Shown: positions 26,001 to 33,889, counted from the stretch's first letter. The stretch is DNA of 64,000 nucleotides from Desulfitobacterium sp050251735 (GCA_050251735.1 JBFWMF010000021.1:1-64000); one strand, 5' to 3'. Translations and numbers: made by a program. The notes: generated from the sequence alone by a model not told the origin.

Positions 26001-28828
26001 CAGAGGATTAAGAAAGGGAGAAAACCAACAGCATTGCGGAGATTAGAAAAACTAATCCCAAAGAATATCAACCAGCAGAAAGCAACCGAAGGCCACATCA
26101 AGCGCCAAGAGGAAGCGTGGGTATTGGTCATTCTTTGTTCAGTATCATCTGCAGTTTCCCATTCCAGTAGGTTTTTATGGGAGATATATTGCCGCGTCAG
26201 ACTGCGGACCACAGCATCCGCCATGACTTGCGCCTGATAGGGTAAAAAGGTCAAGCCCAAAAGAATTTGAATACAACTATCCCCTAAGTCTGCGGGAAAA
26301 TCATCATGAAAGAGCACTCTGTCAAGGGTGTGCAGCAAGGCAGGGAGTAAAAAATTAATCACTACAAGCATTGCCCAAAAAACACCATTGCCCGGCAAGA
26401 TACTAAACCCGGCGATGATCAACAAAAACTGCATGAGATCCAGCAAGCTGCGACGAAGATTATCGGCAATTTTCCAACGTGACAAAAAGGGAAGCTTTTG
26501 CGCAAGATAGGGTAGCAACTGCCAGTCTCCCCTGACCCACCGGTGCAGACGGCGCACGTGGGCATGGTATTTGGCAGGAAAACCGTCGATCAACTGAATA
26601 TCCGTGACCAAACCGGCCCGAACGAATAATCCTTCAATAAGATCATGGCTAAGAATCTTATTTTCCGGAAAAGCATTTCGGGTTACCTGATGGAAGATTT
26701 TTAAATCATAGATGCCCTTACCAGTAAAGATGCCCTCCCCAAATAAATCCTGATAGACATCGGATACAGCAGCCGTATAAGGATCAATCCCCGTCTTCCC
26801 CGTAAAAATACGAGCAAAAAAGGAGCTTTTGCCATTAAGGATATCTATCCCTATTCTGGGCTGCAAAATACCATAGCCAGAAATGACCCGAGTCCCCTCT
26901 TCATTCAATACCGCGGCCTGCAAGGGGTGGGCGAGAGCACCGATTAAGCCCTTGGCACTATCCCTGACCAGCTGTGTATCACAATCAAGGGTGATGATAT
27001 ATTTTATGTCCCGAATAGCTTCCGGTTGACCGGCGAAGTAACAATAGCTTCCCTTCTCACCCTCCACAAGCAGGCGGTTAAACTCCAACAGCTTGCCTCT
27101 TTTGCGTTCCCATCCCATCCAACAGTTTTCCGATGCATTCCACTGTCTTTTCCGATGCATGAAGAAAAAGTGGTGATCGCCATATTTATTCTGCAGACGC
27201 AGGCATTCCTGCTTCCCTTGCTCAATTACTTCTAAATCACCGGGCATTTCTTCTAGAGCTGCATCACAAAAATCCCCTAAGACAGCAAAGTAGAGGTTGG
27301 GGTCCTGGTTGGCCAGATAATATATTTCGAGCCTTGCGAATAATTCCTTAACCTTTTCCTCGTTTGGCAATAAGGCGGGAATGACCACCATGGTCCGAGC
27401 TGATTCCGGGATACCGTCCCGCATTTCAAGCTTTGGGAAAAAGGCTGGCTTAATCCAATGGGATACAAACCAGTTCACGGTGGTGATGACGATATTGCTG
27501 ATAGGAAAAACAGCGAGCAGGGCGGCAAGTAGAAAAAGAAGAGTACTGGGCAGATTGGCGGCGGTAGGGTTCCAAGCAAGAAAACCCATGACCACAACCA
27601 GCATTGCCGCAGCCAGCAAGAATATCGAACCAAAATAAAGGTACGTGGAGTTGCTCCCTTGTTGTATGGGGTGACTTCTACGACCTTGCTCCACTCGGAT
27701 AGCTTGTTCTAGTTCAGATTGGCCATCGCCTAGGAGATAATAGCCGATATGGTTTTGCGGGGAGTCTTGGGTATGGGAGCTTAATTCAACGACCTTACGG
27801 GCTAATAACAGCTCAGGCACGTCCCATTGTCGAGATTTCTCTTCAATACGATGACGATAATAATCCCTTGATTCAAAATCCAGTCTCGCAAAGATATCGG
27901 CTGGATCAGATACCAATACCTGCTGAACCATGCTGATTTCTTCAAAAAACTGCGGCCAATCCTCATCCATTAAAAAACGGACACTGGATATGGCATTGCC
28001 CATGGAAATTTGGAAACTTGTTTGACGCTGGTGTTCCAGTCTGCTCATGGCTTCGATGGACATCTCCTGCTTGTTTAAGGCACGCTCCAGCCAGCGCTGC
28101 AGGGGAGCGCCATCTAAACCGAAATCCTTGATTTTATTGCCAAGGGCTTCGGTGTAGGTCGGGGTAAAGGAGAGAGGACGTGGTACGGTTTCCAACAGCT
28201 CTTCCCATTTTTCCGGATGATCGCTGTGATTTTCAAATGGCGAAACCCATTGTCTTGCGGTCTGTCTTTCCTCCTGGGTGAGCAGGATTTTCTCTACCAA
28301 TCTGCGGATATTCTCCAGCAAGGTGATTTTTAACATGATGGGGATGGCCCAAATCTCGCCACTGGCTAGTGGAATGAGCTCCTGATAAGTATTAATATAA
28401 TCCCGCAGGATATTTTCTTGAATTTTGCTGTCTGTATGTTCCACCAGCTCAAACATCAGCTCAAAAACACGCGGAAAACCCTGGTGATCACCAACATTTA
28501 GATGAGGTAGCTGATTTTCGTATTTTTTAGGCAAATCGCGCTGGATTTCCGTTTGGAAATCCTTGAGTAAATAATAGTTATCTAAAAACCACTCGGCTGC
28601 CGGGACCACATCCTGTTCTTCATGGACATAGTTAATAATCGTGTGGTGTGCGGCACTCAAAAACTGAGCATTTTCCAAAACGCGAGGGATAAGAGGTTGC
28701 CGTTTTCCTCTTTGGGTATTCTGCAGATGCAAGTGAGCTAACTCGGTGGCATGCCTCATTAATTCTTCGCGGTTTAATAAGACATCCTTGATCGGACTCA
28801 ACATTGAAATATTTCCAGTAATTTTCAT
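20081..28828 (-). CDS. ndvB: giant cyclic beta-1,2-glucan synthase-like protein (NdvB/ChvB family)
   Basis: About 2915 residues. The ATG at 28828 has GGAG 11 bases upstream; the ATG at 28837 is too close to it. Order: N-terminal region; membrane helices around 400-460; a GT84/GT2-like glycosyltransferase with LDCDTQ (D-x-D) and RLHRWVRGDW (QxxRW-like); more helices near 800-960; a low-complexity linker; two beta-sandwich carbohydrate modules; and a GH94 phosphorylase-like C-terminal domain with catalytic Asp in GTGDWNDGLN. In proteobacteria this enzyme builds and cyclises periplasmic beta-1,2-glucan, with the GH94 part controlling chain length. In a Gram-positive the product would be an exported or wall-associated glucan. 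Monocistronic. Confidence 0.9.
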   Translation of the reverse strand: MKITGNISMLSPIKDVLLNREELMRHATELAHLHLQNTQRGKRQPLIPRVLENAQFLSAAHHTIINYVHEEQDVVPAAEWFLDNYYLLKDFQTEIQRDLPKKYENQLPHLNVGDHQGFPRVFELMFELVEHTDSKIQENILRDYINTYQELIPLASGEIWAIPIMLKITLLENIRRLVEKILLTQEERQTARQWVSPFENHSDHPEKWEELLETVPRPLSFTPTYTEALGNKIKDFGLDGAPLQRWLERALNKQEMSIEAMSRLEHQRQTSFQISMGNAISSVRFLMDEDWPQFFEEISMVQQVLVSDPADIFARLDFESRDYYRHRIEEKSRQWDVPELLLARKVVELSSHTQDSPQNHIGYYLLGDGQSELEQAIRVEQGRRSHPIQQGSNSTYLYFGSIFLLAAAMLVVVMGFLAWNPTAANLPSTLLFLLAALLAVFPISNIVITTVNWFVSHWIKPAFFPKLEMRDGIPESARTMVVIPALLPNEEKVKELFARLEIYYLANQDPNLYFAVLGDFCDAALEEMPGDLEVIEQGKQECLRLQNKYGDHHFFFMHRKRQWNASENCWMGWERKRGKLLEFNRLLVEGEKGSYCYFAGQPEAIRDIKYIITLDCDTQLVRDSAKGLIGALAHPLQAAVLNEEGTRVISGYGILQPRIGIDILNGKSSFFARIFTGKTGIDPYTAAVSDVYQDLFGEGIFTGKGIYDLKIFHQVTRNAFPENKILSHDLIEGLFVRAGLVTDIQLIDGFPAKYHAHVRRLHRWVRGDWQLLPYLAQKLPFLSRWKIADNLRRSLLDLMQFLLIIAGFSILPGNGVFWAMLVVINFLLPALLHTLDRVLFHDDFPADLGDSCIQILLGLTFLPYQAQVMADAVVRSLTRQYISHKNLLEWETADDTEQRMTNTHASSWRLMWPSVAFCWLIFFGISFSNLRNAVGFLPFLILWTLSPWLAYKISQPLVNTREALASRDLHELRLEARRIWSFFEDHVTEAENWLPPDNVQFDPPRGIAHRTSPTNIGLALLANLAGYDLGYLTVTQTVDRIDHTLKTLESMERWQGHLYNWYDTLTLEPLHPMYVSTVDSGNLAVYLLTLCEGLSDILQAPTIRRAQVEGLYDTYELFKEAAEASLTARELRDTGDIRDTRDARDARDARDARDSKDTKDSRNTKDAYAVESAEAIKASKGIDATKANEATVFDAFKEFEDLLVALRDLDQKQVDHQAAVDIQAWQSLLAAWPTDPLTALPSALPNEMPIVMPSDTTTALPSVTGEASFWLAKLKCMIDSFKSEMDSPDSPLTRIHELQKRLEDFALAMDFRPLYNQSRQLFSIGYRVQDGAMDRSYYDLLASEARQSGFFAIAKGDVPQSHWFRLGRGLIKAKGRRCLVSWSGTMFEYLMPLVVMRNYPDTILDETYRSVVELQSHYGKSNSIPWGISESGFYAFDNQLNYQYKAFGIPGLGLKRGLLDDLVIAPYASFLALQVSPLQALHNIRAMKSHPKLTGVYGLHEAADFTPNRLPADQRYRVVQSYMAHHQGMSLLSLVNTLLQNRLQDRFHRHPLVQATELILQEKLPAKITMTPPPEELSLFQVAKEGSDEEYSRFIHVKPALTVLPVTYFIGNGNYSVMVTNSGSGFSNYQQMSISRWRSDFTQENWGMYFYIQNLNSGNFWSATYQPLQNAGKDYQVTYAPDKVEFQRQDGNIKTRTQIFVSSEDQVEIRRLTLTNVSQHERILEITSFFEVVLAPHRDDIAHPVFNNLFIQTEYTHNALIASRRLRHVEQKPLWLMHTVCSEDSGDSIMQYETDRSRFIGRGRDLTNPLALELNQPLSNTAGNVLDPIMSLRKRIVLPPGKSLHLSFSTGVAANRHEVIRLAEKYQDTRAVQRAMEMAWTHSQMELRHFGISPQLANQSLGLGSYLVFTSLVGKDQRQMIPQNTRSKSSLWPHAISGDIPILLVRVSQIEHLELIRHLLKVHDYWLQKGLNSDLVILNEDESGYMQTFYDHLRDLVAVGHSQNHHHWQGKVHIIQKKHLAVEDEILLQAVAKLTLSGGAGSLAAQLRNLSRDAYRKPLGLTERRAVARDKVVKLIPATAPATAPAPAVSTALSQGVSTVQTLPNTHKALTADQEKLWFYNGLGGFSQDGKEYIVELRGGSHTPLPWQNICANEQFGFQVSTTGSGYTWAGNSREHKLTTWSNDPVLDPLSEVIYLRDESSREVWTITPDPIRSKEKYLIKHGQGYTEFEYKHQELSQKMTLFVPLDGKIKISHVQLTNHSERRMDLSATYYAELVMGVSRDVTSPYIVTAYDEESGSLQAHNVYDDDFSGRTVFLKAYGGVMKSYTGDRTEFIGRYGSLKDPEGLAHDQLSQNTGAGLDPCLVLQSDLTIEPNETKGIYFIFGEEVAKEDIAGLLAQYSEPAAVNMALARVKIFWEDLFNTLQVKTPDQSLNLLVNRWLLYQVIVCRLWARSAFYQSGGAYGFRDQLQDAMSLSIIKPQWMREQILLHSRRQFKEGDVQHWWHPEEGKGIRTKFSDDLLWLPYVTLDYLEHTQDDSILDEVTPFLEEELLAELEDERYTIPQVSAETGTLYEHCIRAIDRSLRFGSHGLPLIGTGDWNDGLNHVGRLGKGESVWLGWFILIILDRFVEICVRRGDPSRAEHYRETCQTLRMNLEQHGWDGGWYRRAYYDDGTPIGSAENSECQIDALAQSWAVLAGASKESRLNDAMLALENYLWRKDDGMLLLLTPPFDKSERDPGYIRGYIPGVRENGGQYTHGAVWTVMAFVARGQGNKALELYQMLNPINHARTEQETARYKVEPYVVAADVYANSQHTGRGGWSWYTGAAGWMYQAAVESILGLHIHGDQLTLQPCISSEWKSYSMDYRYGQTHYEITVQNPRGKMVGISELYLDEQLCEGDSLPLVDDGVRHKVLAVM
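25368..25407 (+). repeat. in-frame 9-base tandem repeat inside the glucan synthase gene
   Basis: About four copies of CTCTAGCAT encode R-D-A repeats on the reverse strand. They lie within a longer charged, degenerate RD/KD-rich linker around residues 1140-1190. Perfect short tandem units in coding DNA can gain or lose copies without breaking the frame. Confidence 0.85.
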
Positions 28829-28925
28829 ACAAAGCATATCTCCATTTTCTCGGAACTTAACCTAACCCTTATCAATTATGTTCCATAATCCGTTTGTTCA
28901 TGCATTTCGGACCAAGAAAATGAAG

Positions 28926-28952
28926 AAGGCAAGAGGATGATTCTCTTGCCTT
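28926..28952 (-). terminator. terminator after the GNAT gene
   Basis: AAGGCAAGAG pairs with CTCTTGCCTT around GATGATT. On the reverse strand it is followed by a T-rich run and lies just past the acetyltransferase stop. Confidence 0.75.
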
Positions 28953-28969
28953 GACCTTAGTGCAGCCCT

Positions 28970-29248
28970 TTATTTATAGATCATATCATGATATTCTGTG
29001 TTCTTTTCCATCTGCGCCTTAGCATAGGGACAAAGGGGTATAATCTTGATACTTTCGCTTCTGGCCCAAGCGACGAGCTCTTTTAACAAGAGCTTGCCGG
29101 CGCCCTGGCCACTTAATTCCTCCCCTACATGTGTTTCATCAATGATCAACAGCTGTTCACCGGAGGGCACAAAGGTCATCTCCGCTAGCGGCTTTTCCTC
29201 TGAATCTCCGATATAAAAGCTCTTCTGGCCTTTTTTTACTTCGAGCAT
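28970..29248 (-). CDS. small GNAT-family N-acetyltransferase (YjdJ/COG2388-like)
   Basis: 92 residues. Acetyl-CoA-binding features are ETHVGEELSGQGAGKLLLKEL (the V-x-x-x-x-x-G-x-G-x-L pattern) near 40-58, followed by CPYAKAQMEKN. The length matches the compact family, thought to acetylate unknown small molecules or proteins. It stands alone with its own terminator. Confidence 0.85.
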   Translation of the reverse strand: MLEVKKGQKSFYIGDSEEKPLAEMTFVPSGEQLLIIDETHVGEELSGQGAGKLLLKELVAWARSESIKIIPLCPYAKAQMEKNTEYHDMIYK

Positions 29249-29330
29249 GATTCTGCCTCCTAAATCTCAATCTTTCTAAGTCTCAATCTATCCATATCTC
29301 AGCCACATTTCTATACCCTTCTCTACATCC

Positions 29331-29355
29331 ATCTCTATCTCTATCTCTATCTCTA
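29331..29355. repeat. simple CTCTAT repeat in an intergenic region
   Basis: Four near-perfect CTCTAT units within a pyrimidine-rich stretch (about 29260-29400) that holds no gene. Confidence 0.7.
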
Positions 29356-29432
29356 GTTTACATCCCTCTCTGCATCCTTCGTTATACCATCTTCATTTTA
29401 CACCTTTACCTTCAAAAAAAACAAATTATCTC

Positions 29433-29654
29433 ATGACAAAACTACAAGCCGCTCACCCTGCTCAGCGCCACAAAACCACTCACTGCAAACCACTCAAATC
29501 CCTCACTGCTAATTGTATACCAACTTTATGCCTAGCCATCTTAATCGCGTTCACAGCACGTCCGGTTCAAGCGAGTACAGCTATCAATCCTCGTCTTGAT
29601 GGCCCGGATCGCTACCAAACCTCAGCTACCATCGCTAAGAAATTTTCGGATTAG
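29433..29654 (+). pseudogene. N-terminal stub of a CWB2 surface protein
   Basis: 73 codons: a basic N-terminus, a hydrophobic signal core (near 32-48) and the first half of a CWB2 repeat (RLDGPDRYQTSATIAKKF). It then stops exactly where a degraded acetyltransferase on the other strand begins. The remaining repeats and any effector domain are gone. Third CWB2 locus in the window. Confidence 0.75.
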
Positions 29655-30045
29655 GTTGTCGATCATGTGAGAAAAGTTAATGGAGTTGACCCCGATCTCC
29701 ATACTGATCCCATGGCATTTTTCATGTATTATCAGGGCTAGTATGGCCGTCATCAACTGCCAAGCGATGAATGACAGCATAAGCATCTTGGCTAAGCCAA
29801 TCACCTTGGTAGATGGTGTCATAGGTTACTTCGCCGTCGAAGGAAACCGCCGCCGTAGCCACCACATTCTCGTCATCTACCAACACATAGCTGTGGTTAT
29901 TACGGATATCATCCCCTATGGTCTCAGAGTTAGGGTAATTATTCTGCCACTGATCGATGCCAGCTTCCTTAAAATAAGCCTGGGCCTGCTCGATAATCTT
30001 CATAATCCTATTGATGTCGGCCTGATCTGCCCTTCTAAACTTCAT
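29655..30045 (-). pseudogene. GNAT acetyltransferase, C-terminal part degraded
   Basis: From ATG 30045 (ATGGAG upstream) the chain MKFRRADQADINRIMKIIEQ reads as a typical GNAT start, up to AVIHRLAVDD. There the acetyl-CoA loop should follow, but the frame ends (29722). A second frame (29822-29622) carries a weak continuation (GISMEIGVNSIN). The conserved Q/R-x-x-G-x-G/A loop is missing, so the enzyme should be inactive. Confidence 0.65.
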
Positions 30046-30098
30046 AATTTTCTCCATTGTTAAGATCTTCTCCATCGTTTAAATCATTTCAATACGAA

Positions 30099-30147
30099 GG
30101 GCCTATTGCTTCACGAACAATTCTGTTCGCTAGCAATGGCCCCTTTT
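30099..30147. terminator. long stem-loop after the feo operon
   Basis: GGGCCTATTGCT and AGCAATGGCCC form the stem, extended inside by CGAACA/TGTTCG, with TTTT on the forward side. It separates the feo operon from the GNAT relic. Confidence 0.7.
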
Positions 30148-30162
30148 CATTTGGAACATACT

Positions 30163-30357
30163 CTACTCAGATTCTTCTTTGCCAAGCTCCTTCAGCCTTT
30201 TCGCCTGCTCCAGAGGGGTACAGGAATAGCTACAGGAACTGCAACCTCCGCTACAGCTGCCACAGGGGTTATCCTTTTTCCTCCAAATGGAGCGGGCAGC
30301 TGCCACAAATCCTATCAAAATGAGCACTAAAAGAAAAATGCTTAATCCATCCATCAT
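30163..30357 (-). CDS. FeoB-associated Cys-rich membrane protein
   Basis: 64 residues: one N-terminal membrane helix (about 5-22), a basic RSIWRKKDN segment, then a Cys-rich motif (C-x2-C-x3-C-x2-C and more). This matches the small FeoB-associated family found downstream of feoB in Firmicutes. Its ATG directly abuts the feoB stop. It probably assists Fe(II) transport, though the mechanism is unknown. Confidence 0.88.
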   Translation of the reverse strand: MMDGLSIFLLVLILIGFVAAARSIWRKKDNPCGSCSGGCSSCSYSCTPLEQAKRLKELGKEESE

Positions 30358-32712
30358 TTACACCCACCCCATCATCATTCCCAATAGGTTCACTAACAGT
30401 GCCGCCAACCAGGCGATGGCACACTGCATGACCACCACGCCTAGGGCCCAGCTTCCCCCCAGCTCACGCTTCACGGCTGCAATCGTCGCCACACAGGGGG
30501 TATACAACAAGGTAAATACCAGAAAGACCACGGCTGAAAAGGGAGTGAAAAGGGTGTCTAAAGAAGCGGTGGAGCCTCCTAATAATACGGTCAGGGTAGA
30601 TACCACGCTTTCCTTGGCCATGAATCCTGTAATCAGCGCCGTGGATATCCGCCAATCAGCTAAGCCCAGGGGCTCAAGAATTGGTGTAATTACTCCGGCC
30701 AGCATAGCTAACAGGCTGGATTGGGAGTCGGCAACTACATTAAGACGACTATCAAAGTATTGGAGGAACCAAATGATAATCGTTGCCACAAAGATCACGG
30801 TAAAGGCTCGGGTAAGGAAATCCTTCGCTTTGTCCCAGAGAAGCCGCAACACGTTTGGTAAACCAGGCATGCGGTAATTAGGTAATTCCATTACAAAGGG
30901 AACCGGCTCACCCTTGAACATCGATCCTCTTAAGAGCAGGGCAAATAATACCCCGACGACAATCCCGCCAAAATACAACCCAATCATGACAAGTGCACCC
31001 TGTCTGGGGAAGAAGGCCGCCGTAAAGAGAGCGTAAATCGGCAGCTTAGCCGAACAACTCATGAAGGGGGTGAGCAAAATTGTCATCTTTCTATCCCGTT
31101 CGGAAGGAAGGGTTCTGCTGGCCATAACCCCTGGCACGGAACAACCAAAGCCAATCAGCATAGGCACAATACTGCGTCCAGAAAGGCCGATTTTTCGCAA
31201 GAGCTTATCCATGACAAAGGCCACCCGAGCCATATAACCGCTATCCTCTAGGAAGGATAAAAAGAAGAACAAGGTCACGATGATCGGCAGGAAGCTTAAG
31301 ACACTACCTACCCCCGTAAATATCCCGTCAATGATCAGCGAATGAACAACAGGATTAATTCCATAGGCGGTCAACCCAAGATCCACCATCGACGTTAGCC
31401 AGGTGATACCCATATCCAGCAAATCCGATAGCCAAGTGCCAATGACCCCGAAGGTCAACCAGAAGACAAGTCCCATAATGCCGACGAAGGCTGGAATCGC
31501 TGTATATTTCCCTGTCAGCACTTTATCTACAGCCACACTGCGGGCGTGTTCTTTGCTTTTTTTCGGTTTCACCACGGTGGCGGCACTGATTTTCTTGATG
31601 AATTTAAACCGCATATCGGCGATGGCCGCAGCATGATCTAAGCCGCTCTCATCCTCCATTTGCTGAATAATGTGGTCAAGGAGCTCGAGCTCGTTGGGGT
31701 TTAAATCCAAGGCTTGGATAATTGCCTTGTCCCCTTCGGCAACCTTACTGGCGGCAAAGCGCACAGGAATCTGAGCACGCTTGGCGTGATCTTCAATAAG
31801 ATGGATGATAGCATGGAGGCATCGATGGACCGCACCGTTGTCATGTTCCGGATCACAGAAATCCATTCTGCCGGGGCGTTCTTGATGCTTTGCCACATGG
31901 AGGGCGTGATCTATAAGCTCTTGAATTCCTTCATTCTTATTGGCAGCGATGGGAACAACAGGAATGCCCAGCATGTTCTCCATTTCATTGATGTGAATGG
32001 AGCCGCCGTTATTGCGCACTTCGTCCATCATATTCAAAGCCAATACCATAGGAATATCTAATTCCATCAACTGCATGGACAGATAAAGATTTCTTTCAAT
32101 ATTGGTCGCATCGACGATGTTAATGATTCCTCTTGGCTTGTCCTTCAGCAAAAACTGACGAGTCACCAGCTCTTCGCTGCTGTAGGGGGACATGGAATAA
32201 ATCCCCGGCAGATCTGTAACCAGCGTATTGGCATGGCCTTTGATCACCCCGTCTTTTCTATCCACCGTGACGCCGGGAAAATTGCCGACCCGTTGATTGG
32301 AACCGGTCAGTTGGTTAAAGAGAGTGGTCTTGCCGCTGTTCTGATTACCGGCCAAGGCAAAGGTCAGCACCTCGCTGTCCGGTAATGGGGCCCCATCGGC
32401 TTTCGTATGAAAAATACCGGTTTCCCCTAGACCTGGATGGTCAGCCGGTTTGGTCATCCTTGAATTATTCGTTAATTGTTCTAGATCGCGAACAACCTCA
32501 ATCTCGATTTTTTCTGCATCTGCCAGGCGTAAGGTTAACTCATAGCCGTGGATGCGAAGCTCCATGGGGTCTCCCATCGGTGCTAATTTTACCAAAGTTA
32601 CCACCGCACCGGGTAGCACACCCATGTCAAGAAAATGCTGACGCAAGGCACCGCTTCCGCCTACGGATATGATCGAAGCACTTTGACCTATACTTAATTC
32701 ATTCAGCTTCAT
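30358..32712 (-). CDS. feoB: ferrous iron transporter, FeoA-FeoB fusion
   Basis: 784 residues from ATG 32712 (AAAAGGAG upstream). The first 75 residues are a FeoA SH3-like domain (LNELSIGQSASI, DMGVLPGAVV). A G-protein domain follows with G1 GNQNSGKTT, G2/G3 (VTVDRKDG; DLPGIYS), G4 NMMD and G5-like residues, then a helical GDI region and about eight to ten membrane helices with two Gate motifs. Note the Gln in G1 where Pro is commonest. It imports Fe(II) under GTP control. A 7-6-7 palindrome overlaps its promoter. Forms an operon with the Cys-rich small protein. Confidence 0.95.
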   Translation of the reverse strand: MKLNELSIGQSASIISVGGSGALRQHFLDMGVLPGAVVTLVKLAPMGDPMELRIHGYELTLRLADAEKIEIEVVRDLEQLTNNSRMTKPADHPGLGETGIFHTKADGAPLPDSEVLTFALAGNQNSGKTTLFNQLTGSNQRVGNFPGVTVDRKDGVIKGHANTLVTDLPGIYSMSPYSSEELVTRQFLLKDKPRGIINIVDATNIERNLYLSMQLMELDIPMVLALNMMDEVRNNGGSIHINEMENMLGIPVVPIAANKNEGIQELIDHALHVAKHQERPGRMDFCDPEHDNGAVHRCLHAIIHLIEDHAKRAQIPVRFAASKVAEGDKAIIQALDLNPNELELLDHIIQQMEDESGLDHAAAIADMRFKFIKKISAATVVKPKKSKEHARSVAVDKVLTGKYTAIPAFVGIMGLVFWLTFGVIGTWLSDLLDMGITWLTSMVDLGLTAYGINPVVHSLIIDGIFTGVGSVLSFLPIIVTLFFFLSFLEDSGYMARVAFVMDKLLRKIGLSGRSIVPMLIGFGCSVPGVMASRTLPSERDRKMTILLTPFMSCSAKLPIYALFTAAFFPRQGALVMIGLYFGGIVVGVLFALLLRGSMFKGEPVPFVMELPNYRMPGLPNVLRLLWDKAKDFLTRAFTVIFVATIIIWFLQYFDSRLNVVADSQSSLLAMLAGVITPILEPLGLADWRISTALITGFMAKESVVSTLTVLLGGSTASLDTLFTPFSAVVFLVFTLLYTPCVATIAAVKRELGGSWALGVVVMQCAIAWLAALLVNLLGMMMGWV

Positions 32713-32803
32713 ATGTTTCTCCTTTTGAGCTTCATGTGGTTTTTCACATTGAGTATTTTTGATTGTACCTACCCTGACAGCAGGCTTAAATTTCACTTCC
32801 TTA

Positions 32804-32823
32804 AAGTTAGTATAGTCTAACTT
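32804..32823 (-). promoter_or_regulatory. palindromic operator in the feo promoter
   Basis: AAGTTAG (32804-32810) and CTAACTT (32817-32823) are perfect arms around TATAGT. On the reverse strand the palindrome covers TATACT, the likely -10, with TTGATT 16 bases upstream as -35. The TTAG/CTAA arms recall DtxR/IdeR iron boxes, so iron-dependent repression is the simplest reading. Confidence 0.6.
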
Positions 32824-32880
32824 GCAATATAATCAAATAGAAATTTTTAGTTACCGTTTTATCTATCAAATCAATACCTA

Positions 32881-32910
32881 TTGTGAATCTGTTCCTTTTA
32901 TTGGTATAAT
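32881..32910 (+). promoter_or_regulatory. sigma-A-type promoter before the repeat coiled-coil gene
   Basis: TTGTGA (32881-32886) and TATAAT (32905-32910) are separated by 18 bases, 45 bases before the GTG start at 32955. Confidence 0.6.
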
Positions 32911-32954
32911 AAAACTAGTTGTCCAGAGTGTAGATAAGAGGTGAAGGATTGCCT

Positions 32955-33557
32955 GTGGATAATGAGAAATTTCAAAAGCAGGTATTAAATCGACTGGAGC
33001 AAATCTCTAATAGACTTGATCAGAACGATAAGTTCCAGGAAGAAGCATTGATTAGATTTGAACAGAATGATAAATTCTAGGAACAAGCACTAATTAGATT
33101 TGATCGGATGGATAAATTCCAGGAACAAGCGCTGATTAAGTTTGAGCAAGTATTTGAACAGTTAAAAGTTCTTTCTGATAGCGTAGATACACTTTCAGTC
33201 AACCAAGAAAAAATGCAGCTTGATATTACGAATATTAGACATAGTCAAGTCCGCATGGAACAGGATCTCAACAAAAAGATTACTGCCTTGTTCGACTTCC
33301 GTGATAGTCAGCTCAAGGTTAACAAAGAATATTCTGAACGACTTGACCGTTTGGGAGACAAAATTAGAAATAAACTAGAGACAAATAGACGATGCCCCAA
33401 CTTCATTGAAGTTAGGGCATCGTTTTTCTTCTCCTCTCAGCCCAATCTCTCCTTGAGTACCCTCCTGAACAAATCCTCCGGAAAAAACCTCCCAGGGCAC
33501 TCCGTGGCGGCTCCGGGTATCTCCCGATGGAGCTCCACATCCCCGATGTCTAGGTGA
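32955..33557 (+). pseudogene. coiled-coil protein with 17-residue repeats, interrupted by TAG
   Basis: Starts at GTG 32955 with AGGTGAAGG upstream. Three tandem 51-base units (about 33025-33165) encode DKFQEQALIRFEQ-like segments. In the middle unit a CAG codon has become TAG (33078-33080), stopping translation after 41 codons. The frame is otherwise intact and continues as a long charged coiled coil (VDTLSVNQEKMQLDITNIRHS). The 3' end runs through its own terminator (33391-33427) into the amidase on the other strand, so the natural stop has also been lost, probably by a one-base shift. Function not recognised. Confidence 0.75.
33391..33427 (+). terminator. Rho-independent terminator
   Basis: GATGCCCCAACTTC pairs with GAAGTTAGGGCATC (one bulge) around ATT, followed by TTTTT on the forward strand. 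Placed at the expected end of the coiled-coil gene. Confidence 0.85.
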
Positions 33558-33889
33558 TGATCTTGCATTAGGGAAATGACCTTGGTCACTAATCCATTCA
33601 GCTGCGTCTCCGGGATCTCATCAGCCTGACTAAAATTCCCCACTAGACAGATGCCGATACCGATGAAGTTACGATGTCCTGCCACACAATGAGCCCCCGG
33701 CCTGTAGAGAGGGCGTCCTTCTTCACAGCGGCCATCTGGGAGTATCACAAAGTGATACCCAATGTCACTCCAACCTTTGGCCAGATGCCACTGCCGAATC
33801 ATGGCTGTGTCCACAGGCACGCTAGTCTTACCTCTCTTCACTGAGGTGGGACTTGCTGAATGGTGGACCACGATCTTTTGCCAATCCAT
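33437..33889 (-). CDS. N-acetylmuramoyl-L-alanine amidase (PGRP/Ami_2 type)
   Basis: 150 residues without a signal peptide. Zn-binding and active-site segments typical of T7-lysozyme-like amidases are visible: VVHHSAS near the start, GWSDIGYHFVI, PGAHCVAGHRN and LHREIPGAATECPG. It cuts the bond between MurNAc and the stem peptide. The ATG overlaps the stop of the YvrJ-like gene (TAATG). A leaderless amidase next to a small membrane protein resembles a phage lysis cassette or its domesticated remnant. Confidence 0.88.
   Translation of the reverse strand: MDWQKIVVHHSASPTSVKRGKTSVPVDTAMIRQWHLAKGWSDIGYHFVILPDGRCEEGRPLYRPGAHCVAGHRNFIGIGICLVGNFSQADEIPETQLNGLVTKVISLMQDHHLDIGDVELHREIPGAATECPGRFFPEDLFRRVLKERLG

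Noticed and set aside
30287..30877. 196-codon forward frame opposite feoB
   Set aside because: Lies entirely antisense to the well-supported FeoB coding sequence.
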